From Salvator merianae (taxonomy: Eukaryota > Chordata > Lepidosauria > Squamata > Teiidae), in NCBI GenBank assembly GCA_003586115.2, contig QVOM02000034.1:127569936-127633935 (forward strand): a stretch of DNA of 64,000 nucleotides. Reading direction: 5' to 3'. The translations under genes were made by a program, and so were the position numbers. The number at the start of each line of letters is the position of its first letter. The first letter of the stretch is position 1. The notes beneath the pieces were generated by a model. It was given only the letters and a program-made list of their open reading frames with translations. It was not told the DNA's origin and made no database searches. This document shows, piece after piece, positions 11,473 to 23,691 of the stretch.

Positions 11473-14179
11473 TTGGTGTGTTCAGTTAATCCAGGGACAG
11501 ACTTGAAACTTACTTTAAAAATAAATTGACTTTGTCACCTTTGTGGTGCTTACTGGACCAATTTATTAAAGCTATGGGCAAATCAGCAGGAAAGTTGCTG
11601 TTGGTAATTCTGGCATAAAACCTAAAGAAACCCTGGCACTGACTAATAGCAAGCAAGAACTTTCTTTGGGTGAGACTGATGCTTTCTACAACACCCACCT
11701 CAAGTCCAGCCAAATCAGCACTGGAGAAATAAACCCAGTGGTACATCCACAGCAGTCATAAAGCCTCCATGGCACTGAATTGTTCTCATTAAGATATTAC
11801 TTCCTCCCAAGATTATTGACTCAGTTCACAGAAATAATATATAGATGTTATAGTTTCTCATGGTGTTTGTTGGTTTGCCATTGATATCTAGCCCACTCAT
11901 ATGGCACCAAGCAAGCCCTGGTGCCATCAATAACCTCACTTCCTGATTCTTCAGGCAATGTCATGGGTTTTAAAGAAAACATCAACAGGGCCACAAAGCC
12001 ATAGGATGTATCTCCTAATAAATGCATCTGTGCAGGAAAAGGAAAGACAGGGCTACAGGAAAGCCAACGAACTTCAGTTCAAGCAGAATTTCTCAGAAAT
12101 AAATCAAGAAGGACCTCAGGGATAAACAGGAAACTGCTAACATACATTTTATAGACTGACAAACTGGGGCATACTGATACGCCACTGGGATTTACACTTG
12201 AGCCAGTTGTTCCATCTGTGAATCAGGAATCCTTGGTGTTGCTCCTTCTTAGTTTCAGCCCTACCTGTATTTGCAACATGAAGGTGAAACGGCTCTACCT
12301 TGCAAAGATGATCCAACTGCTGAGACCCCTTGAAACAAGCTGAATGCTTGTAATGTATGGCATCTGCAATTTGTGATAAGTCAAATTTGTTTTATCTTTT
12401 ATCTGCTGCCTCTCACTGTATGGGTAATAGTGCAAGCCTATTTATATTTTCATTGGGATGAGCCAAGTTCCATCAAGTTCAAAAGAACTTATTTCCAAAA
12501 TGCACAGAAATTGAAGTTCAATTTGTATAAAGTATTTGGACACAGAAAATGTTTTAATTCTTACAGCCATATAAATCTCTTACTTCATTAGTGAGTTGTC
12601 TTGAGATTTGCTTAAAAAAAAAACCAGAACAGAAGGCCTTTATTAAATATTATTCACTCCCTGATCATTTTAATTATCCAGGCTTGCTATTTGTCTTTGA
12701 GGTGTGATAGCACCCTTTGCACTGAGCAGGGAATATCCTGACACCTTGAATAGAAGACCTCAGGTGAAGCCAGAATTTTAAGTAGTGCTTGGCGTCTCTG
12801 ATTAACAGATTAGTCTATTTAAATAATGCAGCTACAACTGAGATATTATGTTTTTTGCCTTTCATGCTACCAAATTGTAATGCTCAAAGAGTTATAATGA
12901 AATACATGAGGTGCATTGTTTTCTTCTAGCACCTTTAACCTTTTGCAAATTAAAACCACTGAACATACTTCATGTTGAGCAAGCTGAAAGCTTTGATAAT
13001 GTTGTCAAACATATCTACAGCACCCCCTGTTCAGAAATGGATGGATTATGCAGAGGTTTAAGTTAAGTCCTCCCCAATGCATATAACTGCTTACCCTGGA
13101 GAGCTCTCTTACAGCTATAATTTAGTAATCTAAACCAGTTCAGGGCTTGCAAGAACAGGATGATAGGGCTGTAATTCTCAGAATATGTACCTCAGGACAA
13201 CAGTGTGCTATAAAGGAAAAATGAAAGACAAATCATACCCCTCTGAGTCCAAACACCCACTCAGAAAAAAGCCTGTATCATTTCTTGTTAGGAGTAATTT
13301 TATGATCAGAGACTGAAACCTGTAACAGAAAGTTTCTCATGCCAAAGTATGGGACAGAGAAAAAGCTATTTCATAATTTCAAGTCTAAAAACAAAGTTTT
13401 TTGTCAGGGAAGAATGTGGCATGTATCTAAACACTACACAAAATTTCAAGAGAAAATAATGTGCTGCAGCTATCAGATGTCTGGGAAAGCACAGACTACA
13501 GCAAAACATTTGCCAATACGACACTGCTCTTATAACTCTACCAAATGATACTGCTTGAGATGATATTTGAGCCTGTAGAGGCCACACCCATTAAACATTT
13601 ATGAATGCTTAAATGACTTTATGCAAAGAACTATCTCAACGATTGCAAAAATAATGGGAAGTTAGGTTTTGTATGATTAACTCTTGATGGCTAAAAAATG
13701 TGGGCGGAGGAACAGACCAGGAACTATCAATTCACAGTCTAAGAGACTGTCATCATACCAAATGTTAGACCACATCAAAATTTGTTTCTTCAGTGAACTC
13801 TTATTTATTTTTCATACCCTGTAATTTCCAAACCCAATGCCATTCACAAATGAGTTCTACGCCAAGCTCTAGTCTGCTAAAATTTTAAAAAGAGCTATCT
13901 GATTAAATGAGATGGAAATGTGTGCCTAAATAAACCTCAGTCAAAGAGCAGGAAGGTACCAACAAGGTCAGTTTGCTGCTCCATGACGACTATCTGTTCT
14001 ATAAGAACACATTCAGTGAGGGAAGGACCACTGCCAAAGAATCTCTGCTCCAGCACACTATACTGTGCTCTACTGACTGGCGATAACTGAAGTACAGCAG
14101 TGGTCCAAATATTTCCAAACAACACTCTACAACAGAAAAGCTTTAGGTTCTCCTAAGCCCATCTAAGCTAAGTCTCTTG
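11473..14179. other. No recognisable gene or repeat (2.7 kb)
   Basis: AT-rich, with only short chance frames of 60-80 codons and none resembling a known protein. It may be intronic or intergenic. Confidence 0.5.
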
Positions 14180-14482
14180 GTAGTGCCACCTCCTTCTGCA
14201 ATTAAGTAGGTAAGGATATGTGGGAGGGTATTCTTGGTCATATCCTCCAGGCTATGGAACAGTCTCCCCTCTGAGGTGTGTCAGACCCCCTCTTTGTATA
14301 CCTTTAGATGACAGGTGAAGATGCACCTGTTTACTCTGGCCTTTGGCTGAGGGAACAGCATTCCCACCCTGTCACTGTTTTAACAAGTGCATTTTATTCT
14401 ATTTTATGCTGATTTTATTGTGACCCACCCTGAGACCTTCAGATGTAGAGAAGGACAGAAATATCAATCAATCAATTAATCA
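14180..14482 (+). pseudogene. L2 LINE 3' end
   Basis: The text encodes the L2 C-terminal block LWNSLPSEVCQTPSLCIF (about 14253-14305). It then carries the 3' tail gaccttcagatgtagagaag and a terminal (aatc)n run, parallel to the end of the longer copy at 8.55-8.80 kb. It is truncated at the 5' end. Confidence 0.8.
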
Positions 14483-16674
14483 AGAGATATTTAACAATAA
14501 AATAACCAACTGCTTTCCTGTTTTAATAGTTTTTGCTCAGCATGGCATATTCACGCAACTACAAAATAATCAAACAAAAGCAATGCCACAGATTTCAAAG
14601 CACATGACAAAAAAGAGGGTGTCATTTTGTTCAAAGGCTTTTCCTAAAGTTATTTTCTGCAAAATTGTTTCTTTAAGACATGATTCAGGAACATAGAACT
14701 GTGGATGGAAAAAATTAATTTTCTTCCCACAACATCAACATTTGTCAGAGGGCTAGTATTTGGCCATGAGGCACTTTTTTCAAAGACAAATGAGGGCTTG
14801 TCATCTTGAAAATACAACAGAACTGTCACAGACAAAAAGCAAAAAAGATATTTGTCTTCACTAAGAAAAAAGACTTAGGTCTGTATGTGAGAAACAGAGA
14901 CCAGCTCCTAAACTGAACTGGTGCTACATCCACACACATGAAAAAGTGGCTTGAAAGTGGCTTATAGGTGGTAACATGGAGATGCTAATGTCCCCATCCC
15001 ATCTTTAATCTACAGTAAAGGCCTTTAAAAGAACTCCTTCTGGTCTTTAATGTGGATTACAGGCACTAGTATGTGAATGCTACCATTTCTAAGTTACTGT
15101 CAAGGCATTTGTTTTTACTATGGGTAAACACAGCCTTAGAGGCTGGCTGCACACAAATTACAATGCACATTAAAATTATTTTCACAGCATGCTGATCACA
15201 TTTAAATGTCTGAATTTGTAGCTTATGTGCATTTGGTACTGGTAAATCAATAGTATCTGCAGAGTGCTGAGTTTGTGGTTGTAATGCATATTACTAGTTT
15301 CAGTGCGCCCTTGTCTTTCTGGTGTGTTCACTGTCTCTTGCAGTAGGAGTGGGGCACAGGTGTTTAAGGGGTGGGTGGGTAGGCAAGGCTTTATGGGGCA
15401 GTGTTATCCAGTCAAGAGTGAGTGCCCCTTTCTTTTGTATGACATGCAATCTTTCTAAAACCAAACTTCTGTACATGAACTCAAGCACATAGATAATATT
15501 GTTTGGCAAGATCCTAAAAGCTGTGATCTCATTTTCCCCTTCTCCTACCTTCTTTTCCCACTGAGGGAAATCTTCTTTCTCTTTTTAAATGTTGCTACAT
15601 TGTATCTGAGGGACCATGTACACTGTCACACACTGCTACATTTTTTCACTCCAGCACACTGTTTCTTACAGCTGTCACTTGCACCCTTCACACTGTGGAC
15701 AACATTTTTCCCCTTCCCTAGATCTTCCTTTCCTGCAGTGGGATGCTTTTTTCTTTTATTATTTTGAAATGCTAATGCAAGAGAGATATTGCATGTAGAC
15801 GAGCCCTACATGCAAATACAACTTCACCGTAAATTATATATAGTACAGTAGCACACGCATTAGGAAGCACACTTGTTTGACAGCTTAACAGCCTGAGCCT
15901 AATAAAACTGCTGCACATACCATGGCCAGTACAATTATGCACTAGCTATGGAAGCAGTCTAACTAACTGTGGCAGCCTTATTTGCCTATTTGCATACCAC
16001 CTACTATTGAGGATGTGTCCAAGGGAGCTTCTGTAGATCCTTACTACTGTTTCTGTTCAAAATCCGTAAGAGCGGGATCTGTATGTGTCCAAGTATTCCA
16101 CACAGGAGGAGTAGCAATGGAAGCACCCTGCTGCTATCTCTGTAAGCATTCTATAGCTCATTAGTAGACCTATGGCAATTAAACTCTGCCTGCTTTTCCT
16201 ACACAGTGATTTAGCTATGGAAAAAACAAACCCTATTTGCATCTGATTGACAGCTTTGGCAAATTGATCTGTGCAGTTTGCAGGTAACCACTTTCTAGTA
16301 GATCACATCAAAGAGAAATTACATCCAGTGAGCTCAGCACTTCCTTACATAGCACTGAAGCACTTAAAAACAAAACAGCTAAAGAAAAAAACAAGAAAAC
16401 CCTGAGATAAAACGGTTTCTAACTGACACCTTGTGAGGACCAATCACTATATTTTGTGGAAAAGTAGTTTCTAGTGGTCAGCAGCAAAGGCGGCACATTT
16501 GGCATGAATTTTCTTCCTGTCTGATCAGCAGACAAATGCACGGAATGTGCTAGTACTACTTGTTGTGTGATCTCCATAAACACTTATTATGAGTGAATTG
16601 TCCTAAAAAGCTATTCTAAAATGCAAGGTAAGTCATGAGTGTAGCTAGGATCTTCATTACCCATGATGGCCCTT
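14483..16674. other. Mostly unassigned; possible MITE ends at about 14926 and 15806
   Basis: Sequences at 14926 (tgctacatccacacac), 15134 and 15806 (reverse complement gggctcgtctacatgc) resemble the shared MITE terminus. Matching target duplications were not found, so element limits are not assigned. The rest is featureless. Confidence 0.3.
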
Positions 16675-17440
16675 CATCCATGAATTTGCCCAATCCTTTT
16701 TTGAAGCTATCCAAGCTGCTGACCCAAACCACATCTTGTGGTTCTGTATTTCAAAGTTCTGGTTTATACATTAGAACATAAGAGGAGCCACAGCCCATGT
16801 AGTCCAGCACCCTGTCTCACAAAGTGGCTGACCAATTGCGTCTTGGTATTCTTAAGCAGAATATAAAGCCAAAACTTCACCTGCTCTCTTTTTTTTAATT
16901 GATAAATATTGATTTATACACAAGAACTACAAAACCAAGTACAATATTTTTTACATTAATGAAATTGTACGCTTCTTCCAAGCATGAGAAATTTAATACA
17001 AAATTTACAAAAAACTAACTAACTAACAAATATAACCTTCACCTGCTCTTGACTCCCTGTAAATGGCCTTTAGATTCATACTGCCTGTCTCTCCACCCTG
17101 GAGACAGTATCTAGGTATCCATTCTAGTTGCCATTGATACACCTGACCTCCATGAGTCTATCCAATCCATTCTTAAAACTATCCAGGCTGACTGCTGTCA
17201 CCACCTCTTCCAGTAGTAAATTCCATAGACTGATGACCCTCTGGTGAAAAACACTTCTCTTGTTGGTCTAACTCTCCTGTTCATCAACTTCATAGAGTGC
17301 CCCCTGATCCTAGTGTTGTGCGATAGAGAAAATGATTTTTATCTATCCATCTTTTCCATACCGTGCATGATTTTATATACATCAATCAGGTCCCCTCTTA
17401 AACACTGTCTTTCAAGACTGAAGAGGCCAAGATGTTGTAG
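16675..17440 (-). pseudogene. CR1 LINE 3' ends, antisense
   Basis: Minus-strand CR1 3' sequence. A first fragment (16,675-16,770) is followed by a 3' terminus at 16,771 (ttagaacataagaggagcc on the plus strand), running rightward into the C-terminal coding part. The segment around 17,330-17,400 encodes, on the minus strand, the CR1 block DLIDVYKIMHGMEKMD. It is interrupted by a 149-bp insertion (16,888-17,036) and by a plus-strand CR1 3' end from about 17,441, and resumes at about 17,966. Confidence 0.85.
16888..17036 (-). mobile_element. Retroposed tail with 13-bp TSD inside CR1
   Basis: The insert begins with an oligo-T tract (minus-strand poly-A) and is bounded by the perfect 13-bp direct repeat cttcacctgctct at 16,875-16,887 and 17,037-17,049. 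Removing it restores a continuous CR1 3' end. It is AT-rich and non-coding, and probably a 5'-truncated L1-type 3' end. Confidence 0.75.
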
Positions 17441-17965
17441 CCTTGAAAAGCGGCGTTTAAGAGGAGACCTGATTGAAGTATATAAAATCATGCACAGTAT
17501 GGATAAGGTGGATAAAGAGAAGTTTTTTTCTCTCACACACAACACTAGGACCAGGGGGCGCTCTCTGAAGCTGATGGATAGGAGAGTTAGGACTGACAAG
17601 GGGAAGTATTTTTTTCACCCAGGAGGTCATCGGTCTGTACCGGAATTTATTACCGGATGAGGTGGTGACAGCCATCAGCCTGGACAGCTTTAAGAAGGGA
17701 TTGGACAGATTCATGGAGGTCAGGTATATCAATGGCTATTAGAATGGATGCCTAGGTACTGTCTCCAGGTTGGAAAGACAGGCAGGATGTTTGTAAAACC
17801 ATTTGCGGGGAGTCAAGAGCAGGTGAAGGTTATGCCTTTATGTTCTGCTTGAGAATGCCCAGAAGCAATTGGTGGGCCACTGTGTGAAACAGAATGCTGG
17901 ACTCGATGGGCCGTGGCCTGATCCAGCAAGGCTCCTCTTACGTTCTTATGTTCAGTCTGATTCTG
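17441..17965 (+). pseudogene. CR1 LINE 3' end, sense, head-to-head with the antisense copy
   Basis: The plus-strand frame reads GDLIEVYKIMHSMDKVDKEK and then FFSLTHNTRTRGRSLKLMD, the conserved C-terminus of CR1 ORF2. The usual 3' region follows, ending cttacgttcttatgttc with the short terminal repeat characteristic of CR1. It begins exactly where the antisense copy breaks, creating an inverted repeat with arms of several hundred bases centred near 17,440. Flanks gatgttgtag and gattctgtaag may be a decayed target duplication. Confidence 0.85.
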
Positions 17966-18072
17966 TAAGGAAGGTGATCCAGACCCCTGATCATTCTGGT
18001 TGCCCTTTACTGCCCCTTTTCCAGTTCTATAATAGCCTTTCTGACCTCCTCTGAGCACTTGTACCAGAATCT
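17966..18072 (-). pseudogene. Continuation of antisense CR1
   Basis: Phrases such as cagacccctgatcattctgg and ccttttccagttctataat are the antisense CR1 coding segment normally upstream of the block at 17,400. The antisense copy therefore continues beyond the nested sense CR1. Confidence 0.75.
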
Positions 18073-19269
18073 TGGGATCTAGATCAGTCCACACCAGAGA
18101 CAATCTTCAGCAATGGATCTGCACTCAGCTCAGAGCCCCATTTCAGATAATAGAAAGTGTGGGGTTTGTAAGCTACATCATCATCCTGATGCACCTCTCC
18201 TTGGGTCTGCTGACTCAAATCTTCAACAATGCCATTCAACAAAAGCTCCCCTGTTGTGATTTTCACTTCCCCAGGAGTAAGCAACAGCCATTTGGGCAGC
18301 CTGCCACCACACACAGAGTGCTCTATTCTATGGCAATTCCTGGTGGTGTAGTTAGAGCTTTGCTGAGAGACCAGTTAAGATCTTGCCCATGAATGCTGCC
18401 AAAAGCTCAGCCCTAATCCATAAAAGACATCATACATTTCTGATAGAAAAAGCATGTTAATAGCATTCTATAAATAGTTTCAGAGAAGATATGTTTGTTT
18501 TTTATTTACTTTGATTGCAAAAGACACAATGGATAATGATTCTACCAAGACCACTAAACTTCATCTGGAAAATGGCTACTGCCTGTGATCAGGCGAATGG
18601 GAACTTCAAATCATTACTCCATTTTTTTAATAGGAAAAGCTGCACATAAACTAGAAATGAAGCAGTCCTCCAAATACTGCATAGTAAAATAATTATAACA
18701 ACCCCTCCTGTGCAGTCCAGCTTTCTGCTATAAAGAAATATTAAGTTTCTTTGGCATTATTCTGCACCAACAGGCCTGCCCTAATGACAGATACATTATT
18801 AGCAACTCAACCACTGTCAAGATGTAAACAGTTTGCATAGATTGCACCTCAAATTCCGACTGCACAATGCAATTCATTTTTGCTAAAGTGCATAGTCTAA
18901 CAGCATCAAGTCAAATTTATAGTATGAGTGTTGCTGCAACTCAAAGTCCACCGCTGCTTGCGTAAGCCGAAGAGCAACGCACATCAGATTACAACAAGGC
19001 ATTTGTTGACAAAAATGGAAGTGCAAGAAAATTCATAACTGCTCTAACAAAATGAAACTTAATCAGAAGAACAAACTGCATAGCAAACTGAGATAAGGAA
19101 GCTCAGTAACTTATTTCCTGGTGCTTAATATAAAATAACGTTTTGTTCGGTTATTTTTCGCAGAAATAATTATAATTGCTGAAGTCATTCGTGAAGACTT
19201 TTAGGTAAAATTTAAATATTTTTGGTTACAAAAGTCAAGGAAGGGAAGTGTAATTTAGTTTTGTACCAT
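18073..19269. other. No recognisable feature
   Basis: No long frame, repeat or TIR pair seen. Confidence 0.4.
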
Positions 19270-19400
19270 TATTTATTTCTTTATTTATAATATTTCTATC
19301 CTGCCCTTCACTTGAGAATCCCAGAGCAGGTTACAACAGTAAAAAGCTAAAATCTATAGGAATTAAAATATAATTAAAATACAGTATAAAACACAGCCCT
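19270..19400 (-). repeat. L2/SINE 3' tail fragment
   Basis: The plus strand shows tttatttataatatttctat, cctgcccttca and gagcaggttacaacag. In reverse this is the L2-type 3' tail followed by an A/T-rich end. Confidence 0.5.
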
Positions 19401-19903
19401 CTGTCCCCCCCACAGCAATACTACAGGGAAACTCAAATACATAAAACAAAGAACTGAAAACAGAGGTGTGCAGAACATTTTGAATTCAAATCAGGCTCTT
19501 TTGGGCTCCAATCAAAACTTTTACTTTTGAAAGTTTAAATTGCATTTAGAAATTCCTCAAAAAAACAGGTATGCTTCCCTGACCAAAAACTGGAAAGCAT
19601 TGTGAAGTCTGCTACTTACTACCCTATCAACCAAACAGTTGTCTCATCAGGTGATTTTGCAAGAATTTAAAAGTATTGTTAAAGCTCCCATAGGAACTAA
19701 AGGGACTGGGTTAGAAAAGATTTTTCAATTCCTTTCAAATCTCTGGGTTGTCAAATTGTTTAGTGGACTAGGCAGTAAGAATCAGGCATTCTGCCTCATT
19801 AACCATCCCCTCCCCCCCCAAAAAAAATAACAAGGAATTTAAAACAATTTCCCTCATTACTTCCTATGGCCAGGAACATGGAACAAACATTAAAACATTT
19901 TTG

Positions 19904-20124
19904 GGATTATGTACAACTAAGTTTTAATCCAGCTTCAGTCCACTTTCAGAGTGAGCAACACATCAGCAAAATGGCAAGTTATTTTCTTTCAGCATTATCT
20001 AATTCAGAAAATCTTCCTTTGGATCAGATACTGTGAAAAGAAAATGAGTAGTCACTTTGCTGATGTATTCTTCCACTCTAAAGGTGGGCTGAAGCCAGAT
20101 TAAAGTTTAAGTGTAGACAGGCTC
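19904..20124. mobile_element. Foldback MITE family C, 221 bp
   Basis: Inverted arms of about 50 bp (19,918-19,967 and 20,059-20,109) share gctgatgt and the ttaatc.agcttcag.ccac pattern. The right terminus in reverse complement is GAGCCTGTCTACACTT, the shared MITE pattern. TTG flanks both sides (19,901-19,903; 20,125-20,127). It is non-coding. Confidence 0.65.
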
Positions 20125-20514
20125 TTGATGAGCTTTGAGTTTTGCTCCAAACTGGAGTCAACCTCCAAACCTGTTTTGTAGAAACCTCTAACTGAAAAGT
20201 TTTCCCTTGCTCGTTAACTGAAGCAACACAACCAGTCAAAATATCCAGCCTGTACTTTAGACAAGGTATATATATCTCTTTGGCCCAGAGACTACTCATT
20301 TAAGATTTTGGTAGGGGAAAGAAAGCATGTTATCTCTAGTTCTACTCATAGTTTTGTTTCCTTCCATTAACCAAAGGTCACCACAATCCCATTTATAACA
20401 TGGTAGCCGTATGGAAGCCTAAACTACAAAGGCAATACATTCACTGACCTCTCACACAGTACCTTGAAAACCTTGACCAGATTTCTCAAGAAAGAGGGAC
20501 TTTCTTGTTATTCA
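20125..20514. other. No recognisable feature
   Basis: Unique-looking sequence without repeat or coding signals. Confidence 0.4.
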
Positions 20515-20548
20515 ACACGCACGCGCACACACACACACACACACACAG
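20515..20548. repeat. (CA)n microsatellite
   Basis: Alternating AC/GC at the left edge passes into an uninterrupted CA run of about 12 units. Confidence 0.95.
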
Positions 20549-21612
20549 AGAGTGCTATATTATACTATACATGGAATGTGCATTGCTAACTGAAAAGAGT
20601 TGTAGTCAGACTTACACTCTTTATACCACAAGGACTGCACTCAAGCCCATCCTCATATTGCCACAACTGACAAGATGAAAAGTCAAGGTGCTTGAGCTAG
20701 CTTTTGAAAGCAGTTCTTGTATTATACAGTTTTGTTCCTTAAAATTTAGAAAACAAGCACAACCAAAGCTTTTTAATACTAAAAATAAATACCAAGTCAA
20801 TACTTTCGTAACAGCAGGTCTTAGCTGGCCTCTAGCATATATGATGCTCAGACATAATCAAAACAAGAGGAGAAACTTCCCTCATCTTCCCTATAGGGAA
20901 ATTCCTGCCTTGCTATCTCTAACTCTGTCCACAGCTGTATAATGAGGTACAAACCTATATAGTTTCATTTTTAACACACCACCAAATAATGTTGACAGAA
21001 TCAAAAAGCTCTGTTGGCATAGCAACAACAAGCCCACCATGGTGTTACATTTATAAAAGGTTTCCAATCTTCTCTATAAACACAGCTAGAAAGACTTTCT
21101 TGATTGCTATGTTCCACACTTATTGCCTCATTACTATCCAACCCCAGTATAATGTCACTGCAGTATGAGCATTTTATGATATTATTTCAAACTCTGTTCT
21201 TACACTGGATCTATTCCCCAGGAGAAGCCATGAGATTGAAAAATTGTCTGGCATCTGCCCCATGACATGTGAGTCACGCTGCTGTGGATGTCTTCCATCT
21301 GCATTCTATCATAGAGGCATCGAAAGGCTAGGAGGAGAGTATGGGAACAAGTACTCTCCAAGCACTTAAGCAGTGCTTCCTTTCTGATGTGCTGGTTCAG
21401 GCACCCATGGAGTACCCTTCACTAGAACAGTGGCAGAGCAATTGGCCATCAGCCATAAAGCATAGTGCATGGCGGCAAAATACTATGCAGCCTGCTTCAA
21501 ATGCCTCAGCAGCAGCAGGTCCATGTGTGTCACTGACCCACCACTGAACCACCACCAATTTCATCAGCCCATCCAATCACAATTTAAGAGACATACTTAA
21601 AGCATTGTGATA
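20549..21612. other. No recognisable feature
   Basis: Chance frames only. No repeat boundaries are visible. Confidence 0.4.
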
Positions 21613-21620
21613 CTCTAAAG

Positions 21621-21811
21621 CATTGTTTCTCAACCTTTTTCCAACTGTGCCCCCCTTCTGACCTTGTTTCCTTCCTGTGCCCCCCTGTCCTACCAGGTGT
21701 GCGCAGCGGTGGAGTGCAGAAGTGGGAGGGAGAAGGAAGTCCCCTGTGGGCCCCCTTGGAATACCCTGGAGGCCCACAGGAGGCCGTATGGCCCTCGGTT
21801 GAGAAACGCTG
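21621..21811. mobile_element. hAT-type MITE, 191 bp, perfect 8-bp TSD
   Basis: The termini are cattgtttctcaacc and, in reverse complement, cagcgtttctcaacc. The perfect 8-bp duplication CTCTAAAG flanks the element (21,613-21,620 and 21,812-21,819). TIRs starting CA and containing TTCTCAACC with 8-bp TSDs are diagnostic of the hAT/Charlie group. The GC-rich interior has no transposase, so it is non-autonomous. Confidence 0.9.
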
Positions 21812-21819
21812 CTCTAAAG

Positions 21820-23565
21820 TATTTCACAGGTAACTGTAGATACAGAACTATCTGAAAGGCTGACGAGCAATTTATTATCTCAGTTACCCTTCCAATAGTC
21901 CAGTAAGATAGGCCAATTATTATTAGCAAATTCTTGAAAACATCTGCTTCAGATATTATAACACTGTGTGTTGTGCACCTTTCTAACATTCTCATGTGCA
22001 GATGGCTAACAAGGCACCTGAGGAAGAGGAAGAGAAGCAGAATACCTAAAACATTAAGACAAATGCAAGTGAAGTCCAGAAAGAAAGAAAACCCACATGT
22101 CACATGTCCTCCATACAACTAGTACTTTCTCTTCTCATAGGCAACTCTGAGGCCCTGATCAGACAGGCTGGTGAAAGCAGTGGTGACCTGCCACTAAAGT
22201 GATGGGCCCCTTGCTGGGGACCATCACACTGGCCCACTGCAGCTGTGCCATTGGAGCACACCATCTGCCATTTTCCAGTCATGCAGTGTGATTAATGCCA
22301 GCAAAAACAGTCGAGCACTCTGACACTGTACCCATGCAGGTTGTACCTTTCTGCGTCTTTGCAACAGAGCACATACAACAGGCATATGTATTCATGTGAC
22401 CCACGTGCCATAAGTATGTGTTTCTGCCACTTTAACAAGGCCTAAAATTTCAATAAACCTATTCCTTGTGAACGTCAGGAAGAAAAAAGAGAGATGAAGA
22501 ACAAAGTAAGGTCTGGAAGCATCTGCCCCAGTGCAGCGCTGATGTTGCAGAGCACTGTGTGTTGACAAATGGCACAGCACACAGATTATGTGCAACAAAC
22601 CTCAGAGTCTGTCGCAAGACACCATTTGAAAAAAATGGGTTTCTGTCATCTAAAATTATTGTACAATAAAACACATAGTTTTCTGCCACTATAACATGGG
22701 CTACTAAGCCACAAACAAAACATGGATTTTCAAAATAAATAATTGCATGGAATTAAAACGAAGTCATAATTTCTGTGTCTCATTGTCCAGCAGCTTGTCA
22801 TTCAATCCTTGGCAACATATCTGTAAACTGCAACTTTTTAACAGTACTGCTAGTTAAATGTTCCTTCTTGCCAGCTTCACAACATAGTTGCAATATTTGA
22901 CAGCTCATCCGTGTTTGTAAATTCTATAGAAATCTAATCACAATAATTAACACATCTCCCAAGGGACACACCTACAAAACAGAATCCAAAAAAAAAGCTA
23001 TTCAGCTTTATTTATATTACCATTGAATTTGCAATGCCATTAAATATTTTAAGAGATAAAACCAGAACTTTACACAAGCCAAGGCATAAAAGGCTAAAGG
23101 AGGTAGCTAGGATTATGGATGAATATAGTGATGTGCGTGGATGGGTCTGGATTATCTCTCTACACTGTCTGTTCTGAGTGCTTCTAAACATATGTTTCAG
23201 TTACTTATTAGATCTTCCTTTTCCTGTAATGTCTGTACGGATATTACCTGCAATATCCTTAAGTAAACAGAAGTTTGAGGTGGTGGTGTTTTTACAATGA
23301 GATATTATAAATTACATGTTTATAGGACTGTAACTAAATTTGATTGTTTGCTTCAAAAACAAAAATAGAATTATAAACAACTATTAGTCGGGTTACCTGC
23401 AGCAAGAAGTGGGAGTCATCTCTAAGCAACCAGACAGGGTTTCCTTACAAAAACTTTTTCTGTGTATATTTTTACAGTTTACACTGAACATTATTAAGAT
23501 GTGAATGGGCTAATCAAAGTAACATGCAGTACAGTCTTGTAAATCAGTGAGCACAGTTGCATCCA
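21820..23565. other. Unassigned; tentative MITE at 22,151-22,299
   Basis: GGCCCTGATCAGACAG at 22,151 and the reverse complement GGCATTAATCACACTG ending at 22,299 both fit the shared terminal pattern, but flanking 3-mers (TGA, AGC) do not match. Nothing else is identified. Confidence 0.3.
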
Positions 23566-23691
23566 GACCTCTCTTACTTGTTCCACTACATTTGGATATT
23601 CCAGAATAAAGCATGGATATTCCAGAATATCCATGCTTTATTTTGGAATATCTAAATTTAGTGGAATAAGTGAGCGAATGTTAGTGTCTGC
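23566..23691. mobile_element. Foldback MITE family E (degraded copy)
   Basis: The central palindrome of ggatattccagaat and its complement and the flanking tgcatccagacc identify the family seen at 30.1, 31.6 and 55.2 kb. The right end has decayed, so limits are approximate and no TSD is read. Confidence 0.7.

Noticed and set aside
19455..19900. Possible hAT element starting agaggtgtgcagaa
   Set aside because: Weak similarity to the tagggatgtgcac terminus, but no matching right end or 8-bp TSD was found.
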